A DNA stretch of 32,137 bases. It comes from Deinococcus sp045062605 (GTDB lineage Bacteria > Deinococcota > Deinococci > Deinococcales > Deinococcaceae). How positions within the stretch are numbered: the stretch's first letter is position 1; each line of letters opens with the position of its first letter. A model generated the notes under the pieces. It was given only the letters and a program-made list of their open reading frames with translations. It ran no database searches and was not told the DNA's origin. The translations under genes and the position numbers were made by a program. The stretch covers positions 1-32,137 of the forward strand of contig NZ_JBJGDW010000045.1 of assembly GCF_045062605.1 (NCBI RefSeq). Direction: 5' to 3'. This document shows, one piece after another, positions 8,009 to 18,464 of the stretch.

Positions 8009-9169
8009 TCAGCCTTCCAACTCCCCCAGAATCTCTGCCGTGTGTTGCCCCAGCGTGGGCGGGGCGCGGCGCACAGGCAGCGTCTGCCCCCCGATGTCCC
8101 ACGGCGGCGAGGTCACAGTGGTGTGGCCCAGCGAGGCATGTTCCACCTCCACCGCCACGCCACGCGCCTGCACATGCGGATCGGCAAAGACCTCGGCCAT
8201 GTTGTTGACGGGGCCGCACGGCACGCCCGCCAGCTCCAAGCGATCCATGATTTCCTGACGGGTAAAGCGGGCCAGACCGCCCAGCATCAGCGTGTCCAGC
8301 TCCGCGCGGCTGTTCACGCGGCCCTCATTGGTGGCAAAACGCGGGTCCGCACCCAGTTCCGCCAGCTCCAGCGCCGCGCAGAAGCGCCGCCACAGCGCGT
8401 CGTTGCCCACCGCGATATTCACGAAGCCGTCACCGCAGGCCACCGTTCCATACGGCACGATGCTGCGGTGGTCATTGCCCACGGGGACGGGGATTTCCCC
8501 GGTGGCCAGATAGCGCCCCACCTGCGATGACCCCAGCGCGATCACGCTTTCCAGCAGGTTCACGTCCACCCGCTCGCCCTTGCCGGTGCGTTCCCTCTGA
8601 AACAGCGCGGCCAGAATCGCCTGCGTGATCAGCGATCCGGCGAAGACGTCGGCCACCGCCACCCCCACCCGCAGCGGCGGGCCGCCCACCTCGCCGTTGT
8701 AGCTCATCATGCCGCCCATGCCCTGCGCGATCACGTCGTATCCGGCGCGGTCCCTGTACGGTCCGGTCTGCCCGAAGCCGGAAATGCTGGCGTAGATCAG
8801 CCGGGGATGCACGGCGCGTAACGCTTCCCAGCCCAGGCCCAGGCGGTCCAGCGTGCCGGGGCGAAAGTTCTCCACCAGCACGTCACTCCCGGCGATCAGC
8901 TTGCGGGCGGCGTCCATGCCTTCCGGCGTCTTGAGGTCCAGCTCCACACTGCGCTTGTTGCGGTTGACACTCAGAAAGTAGCTGGACTCGCGCCCGTGTT
9001 CCGACTCCTGAAATGGTGGCCCCCAGCCGCGCGTGTCGTCGCCGCCGGGTGGTTCAATCTTGATCACGTCCGCGCCCAGATCGCCCAGCAGCATGGTGCA
9101 GAAGGGGCCAGTCAGAACGCGAGTGAAATCGGCCACCCGGATGCCGGAGAGGGGAAGGTTGGCGGTCAC
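8009..9169 (-). CDS. Family III CoA-transferase (CaiB/BaiF)
   Basis: Moves CoA between carboxylic acids via an enzyme-bound acyl anhydride on a conserved Asp. The 386-residue length is typical. The family start LPLSGIRVADFTRVLTGPF and GADVIKIEPPGGDDTR are present; the catalytic Asp lies in RAGYDVIAQGMGGMMS at about residue 145; VENFRPGTLDRLGLG and GFGQTGPYRDRAGYD are hallmark blocks. The start codon is GTG. The acid substrate cannot be told from sequence (formate, oxalate, carnitine, succinate and branched acids all occur in this family), and no pathway genes adjoin it. The gene is convergent with the M16 operon. Confidence 0.93.
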   Translation of the reverse strand: MTANLPLSGIRVADFTRVLTGPFCTMLLGDLGADVIKIEPPGGDDTRGWGPPFQESEHGRESSYFLSVNRNKRSVELDLKTPEGMDAARKLIAGSDVLVENFRPGTLDRLGLGWEALRAVHPRLIYASISGFGQTGPYRDRAGYDVIAQGMGGMMSYNGEVGGPPLRVGVAVADVFAGSLITQAILAALFQRERTGKGERVDVNLLESVIALGSSQVGRYLATGEIPVPVGNDHRSIVPYGTVACGDGFVNIAVGNDALWRRFCAALELAELGADPRFATNEGRVNSRAELDTLMLGGLARFTRQEIMDRLELAGVPCGPVNNMAEVFADPHVQARGVAVEVEHASLGHTTVTSPPWDIGGQTLPVRRAPPTLGQHTAEILGELEG

Positions 9170-9263
9170 GGGAAGCGGCAGTTTTGAATTTGAATGGACA
9201 TGCGGAACCTCGGCAGAACTTGGATTGAGGGCAAGTTTAGCGCTCTGAGTGCCGAGGAACGGT

Positions 9264-9269
9264 TACGCT
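9264..9269 (+). promoter_or_regulatory. Leaderless-type -10 box (TACGCT) before the GNAT gene
   Basis: TACGCT ends 6 nt before the GTG at 9276. This spacing is the main reason for preferring that start over the upstream in-frame GTG at 9249. Confidence 0.4.
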
Positions 9270-9275
9270 GCTGAC

Positions 9276-9848
9276 GTGTTGACCGATCACTGGCCCCTGG
9301 CCGCCCTGCGAATCCAGACGCCGCGCCTGCAATTGCGCCCGCCGGATGACGGGGAACTCGCGGCCCTTGCCGATGTCGCGGCACAGGGCATCCACCCACC
9401 AGATCAGCGCCCGTTTCTGACGCCCTGGACGCACCTCCCACCCCCGGAGCGCGCTCTGTACGTCATTCAACAGCACTGGCTGACGCGTGGGCAGTGGCGG
9501 CCAGAGGCGTGGAGTCTGGGGCTGGGCGTTTTTCACGGGGGCGAGCCTGTAGGCATGGTCTCCTTGCGGGGGCGCGATTTCTCCATTCTGCGGGAGGTCA
9601 GAACCAGTTCCTGGCTTGGCCTGGACTTCCACGGCCAGGGATTTGGAACCGAGGCCCGCGCCGCGCTGCTGCATCTGGCCTTCGCGGAACTGGGCGCGGT
9701 GGCCGCCCTCAGCGAAGTGTTTCAGGACAACGCGGCTTCCCAGGGCGTCTCGCGCAAGCTGGGCTACCGCCAGAGCGGCATCTCGCGGGATGTGCTGGAC
9801 GGCCAGCCCGTCGTCTCGGACTGCCTGCGCCTCACGCGCGAGGACTAG
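9276..9848 (+). CDS. GNAT-family N-acetyltransferase
   Basis: Acetyltransferase of about 190 residues of the RimJ/RimL-like GNAT group. It contains the N-terminal LRIQTPRLQLRPPDDGELAAL, the central FHGQGFGTEARAALLHLAF that forms the acetyl-CoA pyrophosphate loop (QGFGTE), and the terminal DNAASQGVSRKLGYRQSGI. Start: GTG at 9276, preceded by a TAnnnT box; an in-frame GTG at 9249 would add 9 residues, which do not look conserved. It is unrelated in sequence to the GNAT at 4176 beyond the shared fold. The substrate is unknown. Confidence 0.85.
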   Translation: MLTDHWPLAALRIQTPRLQLRPPDDGELAALADVAAQGIHPPDQRPFLTPWTHLPPPERALYVIQQHWLTRGQWRPEAWSLGLGVFHGGEPVGMVSLRGRDFSILREVRTSSWLGLDFHGQGFGTEARAALLHLAFAELGAVAALSEVFQDNAASQGVSRKLGYRQSGISRDVLDGQPVVSDCLRLTRED

Positions 9849-9965
9849 GAGCGGAGTCGGCAGCTCCCGGTGACGGTGACAGGGCTGGAACCCTGCCGTA
9901 GATTCTTCGTGCCCGAATCCGATTGAGGCCAGATTCGAGCGATTTGGCGGCAACCAGCGTCCGTC

Positions 9966-12377
<2,412 letters not shown>

Positions 12378-12383
12378 CGTGCC

Positions 12384-12411
12384 AGCATACCCGCGTGGGA
12401 AACACGGACAA
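12384..12411 (-). promoter_or_regulatory. Leaderless promoter of glnS
   Basis: On the minus strand: -35 TTGTCC (12406-12411), a 16-bp spacer, and -10 TATGCT (12384-12389) ending 6 nt before the ATG. Transcription would begin at or within a base or two of the start codon, and no Shine-Dalgarno sequence is present. This is the most complete of the leaderless-type promoters in the window. Confidence 0.6.
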
Positions 12412-12486
12412 CGCGCTCTCCCGTTGGTAAGGCCCACCTCTACGCCCGGCACATGGCCCCGCCGCGCCCAGCCCGCAGACTGGGGT

Positions 12487-13038
12487 ATGGAACTGCTCTG
12501 GACCGTCTTCATCGATCTGCTGACCCCGGAAAGCGGCTGGTCCGTGCAACTGGTGGTGAGGATCATTCTCAGCACGCTGCTGCTGTTCGGGTACATCGTC
12601 GTGCTGGCCCGCACCTTCGGGTCACGGACCTTCGCCACCTTTACCTCGTATGACTTTCTGACCAACGTGGCTTCCGGGTCGCTGGTGGCCAGCGCGATTT
12701 TAGGCAAGAGCATCGTGGAGAGCAGTCTGAGCGTGCTGGTGCTGGTGGGTGTACAGGCGGCGGTGTCGGCCCTCAGCGCCCGCTCGAAGCGCGCCCAGCG
12801 GGTCTTTGACAACGGCCCGGTGGTGCTGGTGGAACGCGGACGGATTCGCCATGAGGCCATGCGCCGCGCCCGCGTCTCGGAGGCGATTCTGAATGAGGAG
12901 TTGCGGAGCGCGGGGGTCAACAGCGTGGAGGGCGTGGCCTTCGCGGTGCTGGAATCCGGCGGGCGCATCAGTGTGGTGCAGGAATCGGAGGGCGGCAGCA
13001 TCAGCCGCGAGATCCGGCCAACGGCCAAAGGGACATGA
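12487..13038 (+). CDS. DUF421 (YetF-like) membrane protein
   Basis: Membrane protein of 183 residues. Hydrophobic segments lie near residues 18-40 (VQLVVRIILSTLLLFGYIVVLARTF) and 58-95 (NVASGSLVASAILG and SLSVLVLVGVQAAVSALSA). The cytoplasmic part holds the family sequence VLVERGRIRHEAMRRARVSEAILNEELRSAGV followed by VAFAVLESGGRISVV, typical of the DUF421 soluble domain. The molecular role of the family is not established; some Bacillus members are linked to spore proteins. ATG at 12487 places the first membrane segment normally. It is divergent from glnS and 50 nt upstream of an MscS gene in the same direction. Confidence 0.85.
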   Translation: MELLWTVFIDLLTPESGWSVQLVVRIILSTLLLFGYIVVLARTFGSRTFATFTSYDFLTNVASGSLVASAILGKSIVESSLSVLVLVGVQAAVSALSARSKRAQRVFDNGPVVLVERGRIRHEAMRRARVSEAILNEELRSAGVNSVEGVAFAVLESGGRISVVQESEGGSISREIRPTAKGT

Positions 13039-13088
13039 ATACCGCACGGACACGCCGCTGACTGCCCGCACAGTACCCTGATGACCGC

Positions 13089-14072
13089 ATGAATCTCGAA
13101 TTGAGCGCCGTCTGGACACGGGTGCAGAACCTGCTCCAGAGTTTTATCGTGACCATTCCCAACTTCCTGATCGGCCTGCTGGTCTTCGGGGTCTTCCTGC
13201 TGGTCGCGCGGCTGGCCCGCAACGCCGTGACGGGGCTGGCCGAGCGTTCCGGGCAATCCAGGGGCGTCTCGCTGGTGTTCTCGCGCATCGTGTCGTGGCT
13301 GGTGCTGGCGGTAGGCGTGCTGGTGGCGCTGACCGTGATCTTCCCCACGCTGACCGCCGCCTCGCTGTTCGGGGCGCTGGGGGTCAGCGGCGTGGCCATC
13401 GGGTTTGCCTTCAAAGACATCTTCCAGAACCTGCTGGCGGGCATCCTGATTCTGATCACGCGGCCCTTTCGGATCGGCGACCAGATCGTCTCAGGCGATC
13501 ACGAGGGCGTCGTGGAAGACATTCAGGTGCGCGCCACGCTGCTGCGGACCTATGACAACCGCCGGGTGGTCATTCCCAATTCCGAGCTGTACACCAACCG
13601 CGTGACCGTGAACACCGCCTATGAACACCGCCGCCTGTCGGTCACGGTGGGCATCGGCTACGGCGACGACATCGCGGCAGCCCGCAAGCTGATCCTGAAC
13701 ACCCTGGACGGGCTGGACGGCCTGCTGAAAGACCCCGCCCCCAACGTGCTGGTCAAGGAACTGGGCGATTTCTCGGTAAATCTGGACGTTCGCTTCTGGA
13801 TCGATCCCCCCATCCGCAAGGAGGCGGTGGAGGCGCAGGACAGCGTGCTGGAGGCCATCAAGAACGCCCTGCCCGCCGCCGGATTTGACCTGCCCTTCCC
13901 CACCCAGCAGGTATTGTTCCACGATCAGACCGAGACGACGGACGGCAACCGCAACAAGCAGCGCGAGGGCTGGCCTGCCCGCCAGGACAACCCGCAGTCG
14001 CGGCAGGCCGCCCAGCATGAGGCACGGCAGAATCCAGAGCAGCAGAATCCAGAAAAGACGCCGCAGCCATGA
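13089..14072 (+). CDS. Small-conductance mechanosensitive channel, MscS family
   Basis: Channel that opens under membrane tension to release solutes during hypo-osmotic shock. The product is 327 residues with three membrane helices near 19-42, 63-85 and 90-120; the third is the Gly/Ala-rich pore helix (ASLFGALGVSGVAIGFAFKDIFQNLLAGILILI). The beta domain signature RPFRIGDQIVSGDHEGVVEDIQVRATLLRTYDNRRVVIPNSEL follows, then the alpha/beta cage. The last 45 residues or so (TETTDGNRNK onward) are very polar, rich in Gln, Asn, Arg and Pro, and look disordered; they are outside the conserved fold. It overlaps DUF2254 by 4 bases (ATGA), so the two are probably coupled. Confidence 0.94.
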   Translation: MNLELSAVWTRVQNLLQSFIVTIPNFLIGLLVFGVFLLVARLARNAVTGLAERSGQSRGVSLVFSRIVSWLVLAVGVLVALTVIFPTLTAASLFGALGVSGVAIGFAFKDIFQNLLAGILILITRPFRIGDQIVSGDHEGVVEDIQVRATLLRTYDNRRVVIPNSELYTNRVTVNTAYEHRRLSVTVGIGYGDDIAAARKLILNTLDGLDGLLKDPAPNVLVKELGDFSVNLDVRFWIDPPIRKEAVEAQDSVLEAIKNALPAAGFDLPFPTQQVLFHDQTETTDGNRNKQREGWPARQDNPQSRQAAQHEARQNPEQQNPEKTPQP

Positions 14073-15415
14073 AACGCACTTGGCTGCGCCTTCGCCAGAT
14101 CACCCAGGAATTCTGGTTCATTCCGGCGGTCATGACCGCGCTGGCCCTGATCCTGGCCGAGGCAGGCATCAGCGCCGAGGAAACCTACGGCGTCCCGGAC
14201 GGCCTGAAGTTCGTGTACGGCGGCGGCGAGACCGGCTCGCGCAGCTTACTGTCGGCCATCGCGGGCAGCAGTATCGGGGTGGCGGGGACGGTTTTTTCCA
14301 TCACCATCGCCGCACTTTCCTACGCGGCGGGTTCGATGGGGCCGCGCCTGCTGGACAATTTCACGCGGGACCGGGGCAACCAGCTCACGCTGGGCACGTT
14401 CATCGCCACCTTCGCCTTCTCGCTGTACACGCTGCGCTCGGTGACCGGCAGCAACGATCTGGTCTTCGTACCGCATTACAACGTGACCTTCGCGCTGGGA
14501 CTAGCCCTCACCAGCGTCGCCATGCTGGTGTATTACCTGGCGCACGTCACCGCCTCGATCAACATGACCCATGTGGCCAATCTGCTGCGCGACGACATGC
14601 GCGACTCGCTGATGAAGGCCACCCTCAGGGAGGACCCGGACCGCGACATGTCCGTGGCCCCCCCACCGGAGTTCTGGGCGGGCGGCGAGGTGCTGCACGC
14701 GCCCAGCGGCGGCTACCTGCAACTGACCGACAACGAGTTGCTGCTGAAAAAGGCCGGTGAGGCGGACGTGGCGCTGCTGCTGCACGTCCGGCCCGGCGAC
14801 TACGTGTTTCCCAACTCGGTGATCGCGGTGGGCGTGCCCCGGCTGCCCAAAGACGTGATGGACGCCCTGAGCCTGGGAGACCGCCGCACCGTGGGGCAGG
14901 ACTTGGAATACAGCGTGCGCCAGCTCGCGGAGGTGGCCGCCCGTGCCCTCAGCCCCGGCGTGAACGATCCGGTCACGGCCATCGACGTGGTGGACCGCTT
15001 CGGCGACGCGCTGTGTAGTTTGCAGGACCGCCGCTGGCCGGACGGCGTGTACTACGAAGACCATGTGCTGCGGCTGGTGGTGCCCGTGACCGACTTCAGT
15101 GGCCTGACCAACAGCATGTTTTCCATGATCCGCCAGTACGGCAAGGGCAGCCCCAGCGTGATGGTCCGCATGCTGGAGGTGTTCGGCACCACCGCCTCGT
15201 GCCTGAAAGACGACGAACGCCGCGCCGTGATCCGCTGGCACGCCGAACTGGTCCGCGAGGACGCGCTGGCCAACACCCCGAACTCGGCGGACCGCGCCGA
15301 CGTCGAAGACCGCTACCGCAAGGTCCTGGACACCCTGGCCAACGGGGAGGACGCCGAGGTCCGCGAGGCCGCCCGACACGCGGTCCGGCAGGCGCAGGGG
15401 GAGCGGGTCAACTGA
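14069..15415 (+). CDS. DUF2254 family predicted membrane protein
   Basis: Membrane protein of 448 residues. Four hydrophobic segments are visible: about 18-35 (FIPAVMTALALILAEAG), 60-88 (LLSAIAGSSIGVAGTVFSITIAALSYAAG), 107-122 and 135-163. The family motif of this group, VFSITIAALSYAAGSMGPRLLDNFTRDRGNQLTLGTF, is clear, as is the later ALSPGVNDPVTAIDVVDRFGDAL. The C-terminal 280 residues are soluble and probably cytoplasmic. Function is not known for the family. Co-translation with the MscS channel and the nearby DUF421 gene suggest an envelope or osmotic stress setting, by context only. Confidence 0.88.
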   Translation: MKRTWLRLRQITQEFWFIPAVMTALALILAEAGISAEETYGVPDGLKFVYGGGETGSRSLLSAIAGSSIGVAGTVFSITIAALSYAAGSMGPRLLDNFTRDRGNQLTLGTFIATFAFSLYTLRSVTGSNDLVFVPHYNVTFALGLALTSVAMLVYYLAHVTASINMTHVANLLRDDMRDSLMKATLREDPDRDMSVAPPPEFWAGGEVLHAPSGGYLQLTDNELLLKKAGEADVALLLHVRPGDYVFPNSVIAVGVPRLPKDVMDALSLGDRRTVGQDLEYSVRQLAEVAARALSPGVNDPVTAIDVVDRFGDALCSLQDRRWPDGVYYEDHVLRLVVPVTDFSGLTNSMFSMIRQYGKGSPSVMVRMLEVFGTTASCLKDDERRAVIRWHAELVREDALANTPNSADRADVEDRYRKVLDTLANGEDAEVREAARHAVRQAQGERVN

Positions 15416-15456
15416 GCTGGGGAAGCCGCGCCTCATCCCACGCCTTCAGCGACCGT

Positions 15457-15483
15457 TGAACTTTCCCACCCCCCGGACCCGTA
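15457..15483 (+). promoter_or_regulatory. ECF-type promoter before the sigma factor gene, possibly autoregulatory
   Basis: TGAACT (15457-15462), a 17-bp spacer and CGTA (15480-15483) resemble the TGAAC/CGTA promoters used by extracytoplasmic-function sigma factors. Placement just before the ECF sigma gene fits the usual autoregulation. The same stretch contains TATGCT (15482-15487), so a housekeeping leaderless promoter is an alternative. Confidence 0.45.
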
Positions 15484-15491
15484 TGCTGGAT

Positions 15492-16202
15492 ATGACGTGG
15501 ATGGCCGTGCCTGATTCTCGCTTTTCCCTGCGCTCCCCGCCCAAGACGGCGGCGGAGCGGGGGGAGGGCCGTGCCCAGGCCATTCAGGCCGAACCACTGG
15601 AAACGCCCCTGCCGGACACCGACGGACGGCTGGCCCTGCGCCTGCGCCAGCGCGACGAGGCGGCACTCTCGGAGGTGTATGACCAGCATTCCGGGGCGGT
15701 GTTCGGGGTGCTGAACCGTCTGCTGGGCGACGCGGCGGCCCAGGAAGTGTCGCAGGACGTGTTTCTGCGCCTGTGGGAACGCCCCGAAAGTTACGATCCG
15801 GCGCGGGCGGGCCTCAAGACCTTTTTGCTGGTCATGGCGCGTTCGAGGGCGCTGGACCGCCTGCGGGCAACCAAAGCCACCCTGCCGCTGTTTACCGAGG
15901 AAGGCGCGGAATTGCCCTTGCCAGACAGCGGGCCGGGGCCAGTGGCCCGCAGCGAGGACGCCCAGCGCCGCGAGCAGATTCGCGCCGCCCTGTCGCAACT
16001 CTCGGCGGCCCACCGCGAGACGGTGGAGCGGGCGTATCTGGCAGGCGAGTCCCGCGAGGAGATCTCGGGCGCGATGAACGTGCCGGTGGGAACGGTCAAG
16101 AGCAGACTGAATTACGCCCTGAAACATCTACGCGTGGTGTTGGAAAAGTCGGGGCTGGAAGAGGCTGGGCTGGGCAAGGAGGTGGAGACATGGCTGGAAT
16201 GA
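15492..16202 (+). CDS. ECF (group IV) RNA polymerase sigma factor
   Basis: Alternative sigma factor of about 236 residues. Region 2 spans about 55-125, with EVYDQHSGAVFGVLNRLLGD, AAQEVSQDVFLRLWERP and the -10-recognition part TFLLVMARSRALDRLRATKA. Region 4 spans about 155-215, with SAAHRETVERAYLAGESREEISGAMNVPVGTVKSRL, the HTH that reads the -35 box. The start is uncertain: ATGs at 15483, 15492 and 15501 are all in frame; 15492 suits the predicted promoter. It overlaps the anti-sigma gene by 13 bases, whose strong AAGGAGGT site lies inside this gene. It is most likely held inactive by the product of that gene. Confidence 0.93.
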   Translation: MTWMAVPDSRFSLRSPPKTAAERGEGRAQAIQAEPLETPLPDTDGRLALRLRQRDEAALSEVYDQHSGAVFGVLNRLLGDAAAQEVSQDVFLRLWERPESYDPARAGLKTFLLVMARSRALDRLRATKATLPLFTEEGAELPLPDSGPGPVARSEDAQRREQIRAALSQLSAAHRETVERAYLAGESREEISGAMNVPVGTVKSRLNYALKHLRVVLEKSGLEEAGLGKEVETWLE

Positions 16203-17476
16203 ATGGGTCTGAGATGAATGTAAATGACGCGCAACACTGCGAGATGGTGCAGCAGCAACTGGAGGAACGCATCGGCCTGGGCCAGTCTCTGACCCCCGAA
16301 CTGCGCGCCCATCTGGAGGGCTGCCCCGAGTGCCGCGCCCATCTGGAGCTGCTGCTAGAGCTGGAAGCGGCCCTGCTGGAAGGCGTGCTGCCCATGCAGC
16401 CGCCCGCCCACCTGAAAACGCAGGTGCTGAGCGCGGCCCGCCAGACCCGGACGCACACCCCCGTGGCCCCGGCAGCCCAGGCCCGCCCACACGCTTCCCG
16501 CCGCTGGTGGCCGCTGATGCTGGGCGCGGCGGCGGTCTCTGGCCTGCTGGCCTTCGGGGCGCTGCTGACGCCCTCACGCGGGACGGCGGCCACGCTGCCT
16601 GACCCGGCGGTGGTGGTGGCGGCGGCGGACGGCCTGCTGGTGGCCAGCAACGACGGGGGCGGAACGCTGAATTTGCTGCGCGGCGATCAGGTCACCGCCA
16701 GCCTGCGTTCGGATGGGGCGCAGCCTTCGTGGTTCACGCAGGGCGTGCGGCTGGGAGACCGGGTGTATCTGGCCGACGCCGCCAATGACCGCGTGCTGGA
16801 AGTGGGCACCAATCCCCTGAAGGTGGTCCGCAGCTATCCCGTGCCGGACGGCGTGGCAGGCCTGACCGCCTCCAGCGGCGCGGACGGCGGGCGCGTGTAT
16901 TTCAAGACCGTGCGCGGCTCGGTGGGCCGGCTGGGCGACCCGCAGACACAGATCACGGTGGCCCGCGAGAAAGGCATGCCTCTGGCCGATGTGATGGACG
17001 GCGTGCTGCTCTCGGGCGGCAAGCTGTTCGTGACGCATCACCTGAGCGGCGAGATCTGCCTGCTGGACCCCGACACCCTGAATGTGGTTAAGCGCGTGAT
17101 GGTGGGCGGCGCACCCGTGGACCTGGCCCCGGAGGCAGGCGGCACCGTGCTGGCGCTGGACGTGGCAGGAAGGTTGCTACGCCTGGGTGCAGACGGTGAA
17201 ATCATCAAAAGCTGGCCCCTGCCCGGCCACCCCGACAAGCTGGGCGTCAACGGCAGCGTGGCCCTGGTCACAGACCGCGCCGGACAACTCACACGCATTG
17301 ATCTGATCAGCGGTGAGGTCCAACCCATGCCCCTGGCGCACCCGATGGACGTGATCGCCCTGCCAGACGGCACGTTCGCGGTGGCCGAAGGCGGAGGCGC
17401 AGGCAAAGGCAGCGTGCGCGTGCTGGACAAAACGCTCAGGACGAGCTGGGCGTTGGAGGGCCGGGGCGGCAAGTAG
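16190..17476 (+). CDS. Anti-sigma factor with zinc-finger (zf-HC2) domain and large beta-repeat sensor
   Basis: Membrane anti-sigma factor of 428 residues. The N-terminal 80 residues form a ZAS zinc domain: QHC at 15-17 and HLEGCPEC (His41-x3-Cys45-x2-Cys48), the part that binds the sigma factor inside the cell. One membrane helix follows at about 107-127 (MLGAAAVSGLLAFGALL) after basic HASRRWW, so the rest is outside. The outer 300 residues consist of repeated strand units (VYLADAANDRVLEVG, LLDPDTLNVVKRVMVGG, VALVTDRAGQLTRIDL) like YncE/NHL-type beta-propellers. The signal sensed is unknown. Strong ribosome-binding site AAGGAGGT at 16176-16183, ATG at 16190, overlapping the sigma gene by 13 bases. 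Confidence 0.9.
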   Translation: MAGMNGSEMNVNDAQHCEMVQQQLEERIGLGQSLTPELRAHLEGCPECRAHLELLLELEAALLEGVLPMQPPAHLKTQVLSAARQTRTHTPVAPAAQARPHASRRWWPLMLGAAAVSGLLAFGALLTPSRGTAATLPDPAVVVAAADGLLVASNDGGGTLNLLRGDQVTASLRSDGAQPSWFTQGVRLGDRVYLADAANDRVLEVGTNPLKVVRSYPVPDGVAGLTASSGADGGRVYFKTVRGSVGRLGDPQTQITVAREKGMPLADVMDGVLLSGGKLFVTHHLSGEICLLDPDTLNVVKRVMVGGAPVDLAPEAGGTVLALDVAGRLLRLGADGEIIKSWPLPGHPDKLGVNGSVALVTDRAGQLTRIDLISGEVQPMPLAHPMDVIALPDGTFAVAEGGGAGKGSVRVLDKTLRTSWALEGRGGK

Positions 17477-17513
17477 ACCTCCAGAGGTGGTCAGCCTTCC
17501 TCCTGCACGCCGC

Positions 17514-18464
17514 CTACACGCCGCGCCAGTGCAGTTGAAACTGGCCCGGCAGCGCCACGAAACCCAGCCGCCTGTTCACCGCCAGCATGGGCGCGTTCTG
17601 GCTGTGGTTGTTGGTCCGCATGGTGCTAATCCCCGCTGCCCGCGCCCGGCGGATGGCTTCCAGCTTCAGCGGCAGCGCCAGCCCGCGCCCGCGTACGGAT
17701 GGATGCACGGCAGTCAGTTCGTTGTAGGCCGCCTGCCCGCCAAAGACCAAAACCATCGCCGTGAGGCCCAGCCATTCGCCGTTCGGCCCACGCGCCAGCA
17801 CCAGCCAGTCGGGGCGCGGATCGCTGTCCAGGCGCAGAATCTCGCGCACCTGGGCCAGCGGCCAGCGCGGATGCCCGGCCAGATCGGGGGTTTCGGTCAG
17901 GCGGTCCGCGACGAAATTCAGGTAACGGTCCAGCGTGGTTTCATCTGCGCCTGCCATGTCCGTGAATGTGACGCCCTGCGCCGCCGCCCGCTGTGAATCG
18001 GCCTGAAACGGGGATTCGTCAAACGCGGTCAGGTTCAGACTGGAGGCAAAACGGTGCAGGTGCTGCACGAAGCCGCGCCGCGCCGCCCACGCCAGACTGT
18101 CCTCATCGGTGTCCGCAACTCCGGTGGAGAGGTTTGAAGCGCCCAGCCGCCCGGCCTCGGCCTGAACGGTCTGCCACAGCGCGCGGCCCACGCCCTGGCC
18201 CCGCCGTTCGGGGGCCACCATGACGTGCGCGCTCAGGAAACCGGGAGAATTGAAGGCGAAGAAAAAGAGGTGGGCGATCCCGACAGCCTGCCCCTCTGCC
18301 TCGGCCACCCAGCGGCGGTTGACCTGCTGCGCGGCGTTGCGCTCGTGGTCCTCGGCCAGCAAAGCTCCGGCAGTGGTCTGTCGGCCCATGACCGGATTGC
18401 TGATCGCCACCCAGGCCGGGGCATCGGCGGGCGTGAAGGGGCGAACGGAAAATGAAGCGCTCAC
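17514..18464 (-). CDS. Tandem GNAT acetyltransferase (two GNAT domains)
   Basis: Protein of 316 residues with two GNAT domains in a row. The first (about 1-150) has VRPFTPADAPAWVAI and the acetyl-CoA loop MVAPERRGQGVGRALW. The second (about 160-316) has ELTAVHPSVRGRGLALPLKLEAIRRARAAGI and TMRTNNHSQNAPMLAVNRRLGF. Double-GNAT proteins include mycothiol synthase and antibiotic acetyltransferases; the substrate here is unknown. Start is the GTG at 18464, which overlaps the stop of the upstream gene (GTGA); longer in-frame extensions are read-through of the methyltransferase-like gene in another frame. It is the last gene of a three-gene minus-strand operon. Confidence 0.88.
   Translation of the reverse strand: MSASFSVRPFTPADAPAWVAISNPVMGRQTTAGALLAEDHERNAAQQVNRRWVAEAEGQAVGIAHLFFFAFNSPGFLSAHVMVAPERRGQGVGRALWQTVQAEAGRLGASNLSTGVADTDEDSLAWAARRGFVQHLHRFASSLNLTAFDESPFQADSQRAAAQGVTFTDMAGADETTLDRYLNFVADRLTETPDLAGHPRWPLAQVREILRLDSDPRPDWLVLARGPNGEWLGLTAMVLVFGGQAAYNELTAVHPSVRGRGLALPLKLEAIRRARAAGISTMRTNNHSQNAPMLAVNRRLGFVALPGQFQLHWRGV

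Noticed and set aside
12378..13256. Upstream extension of the GlnRS frame by 293 codons
   Set aside because: It runs antisense through the DUF421 gene, has Arg/Ser/Thr-rich nonsense composition, and GlnRS similarity starts at the ATG at 12377 with its own promoter.
17477..17488. ACCTCCAGAGGT palindrome between convergent genes as a terminator
   Set aside because: The stem is at most 4-5 bp with too small a loop and no T run.
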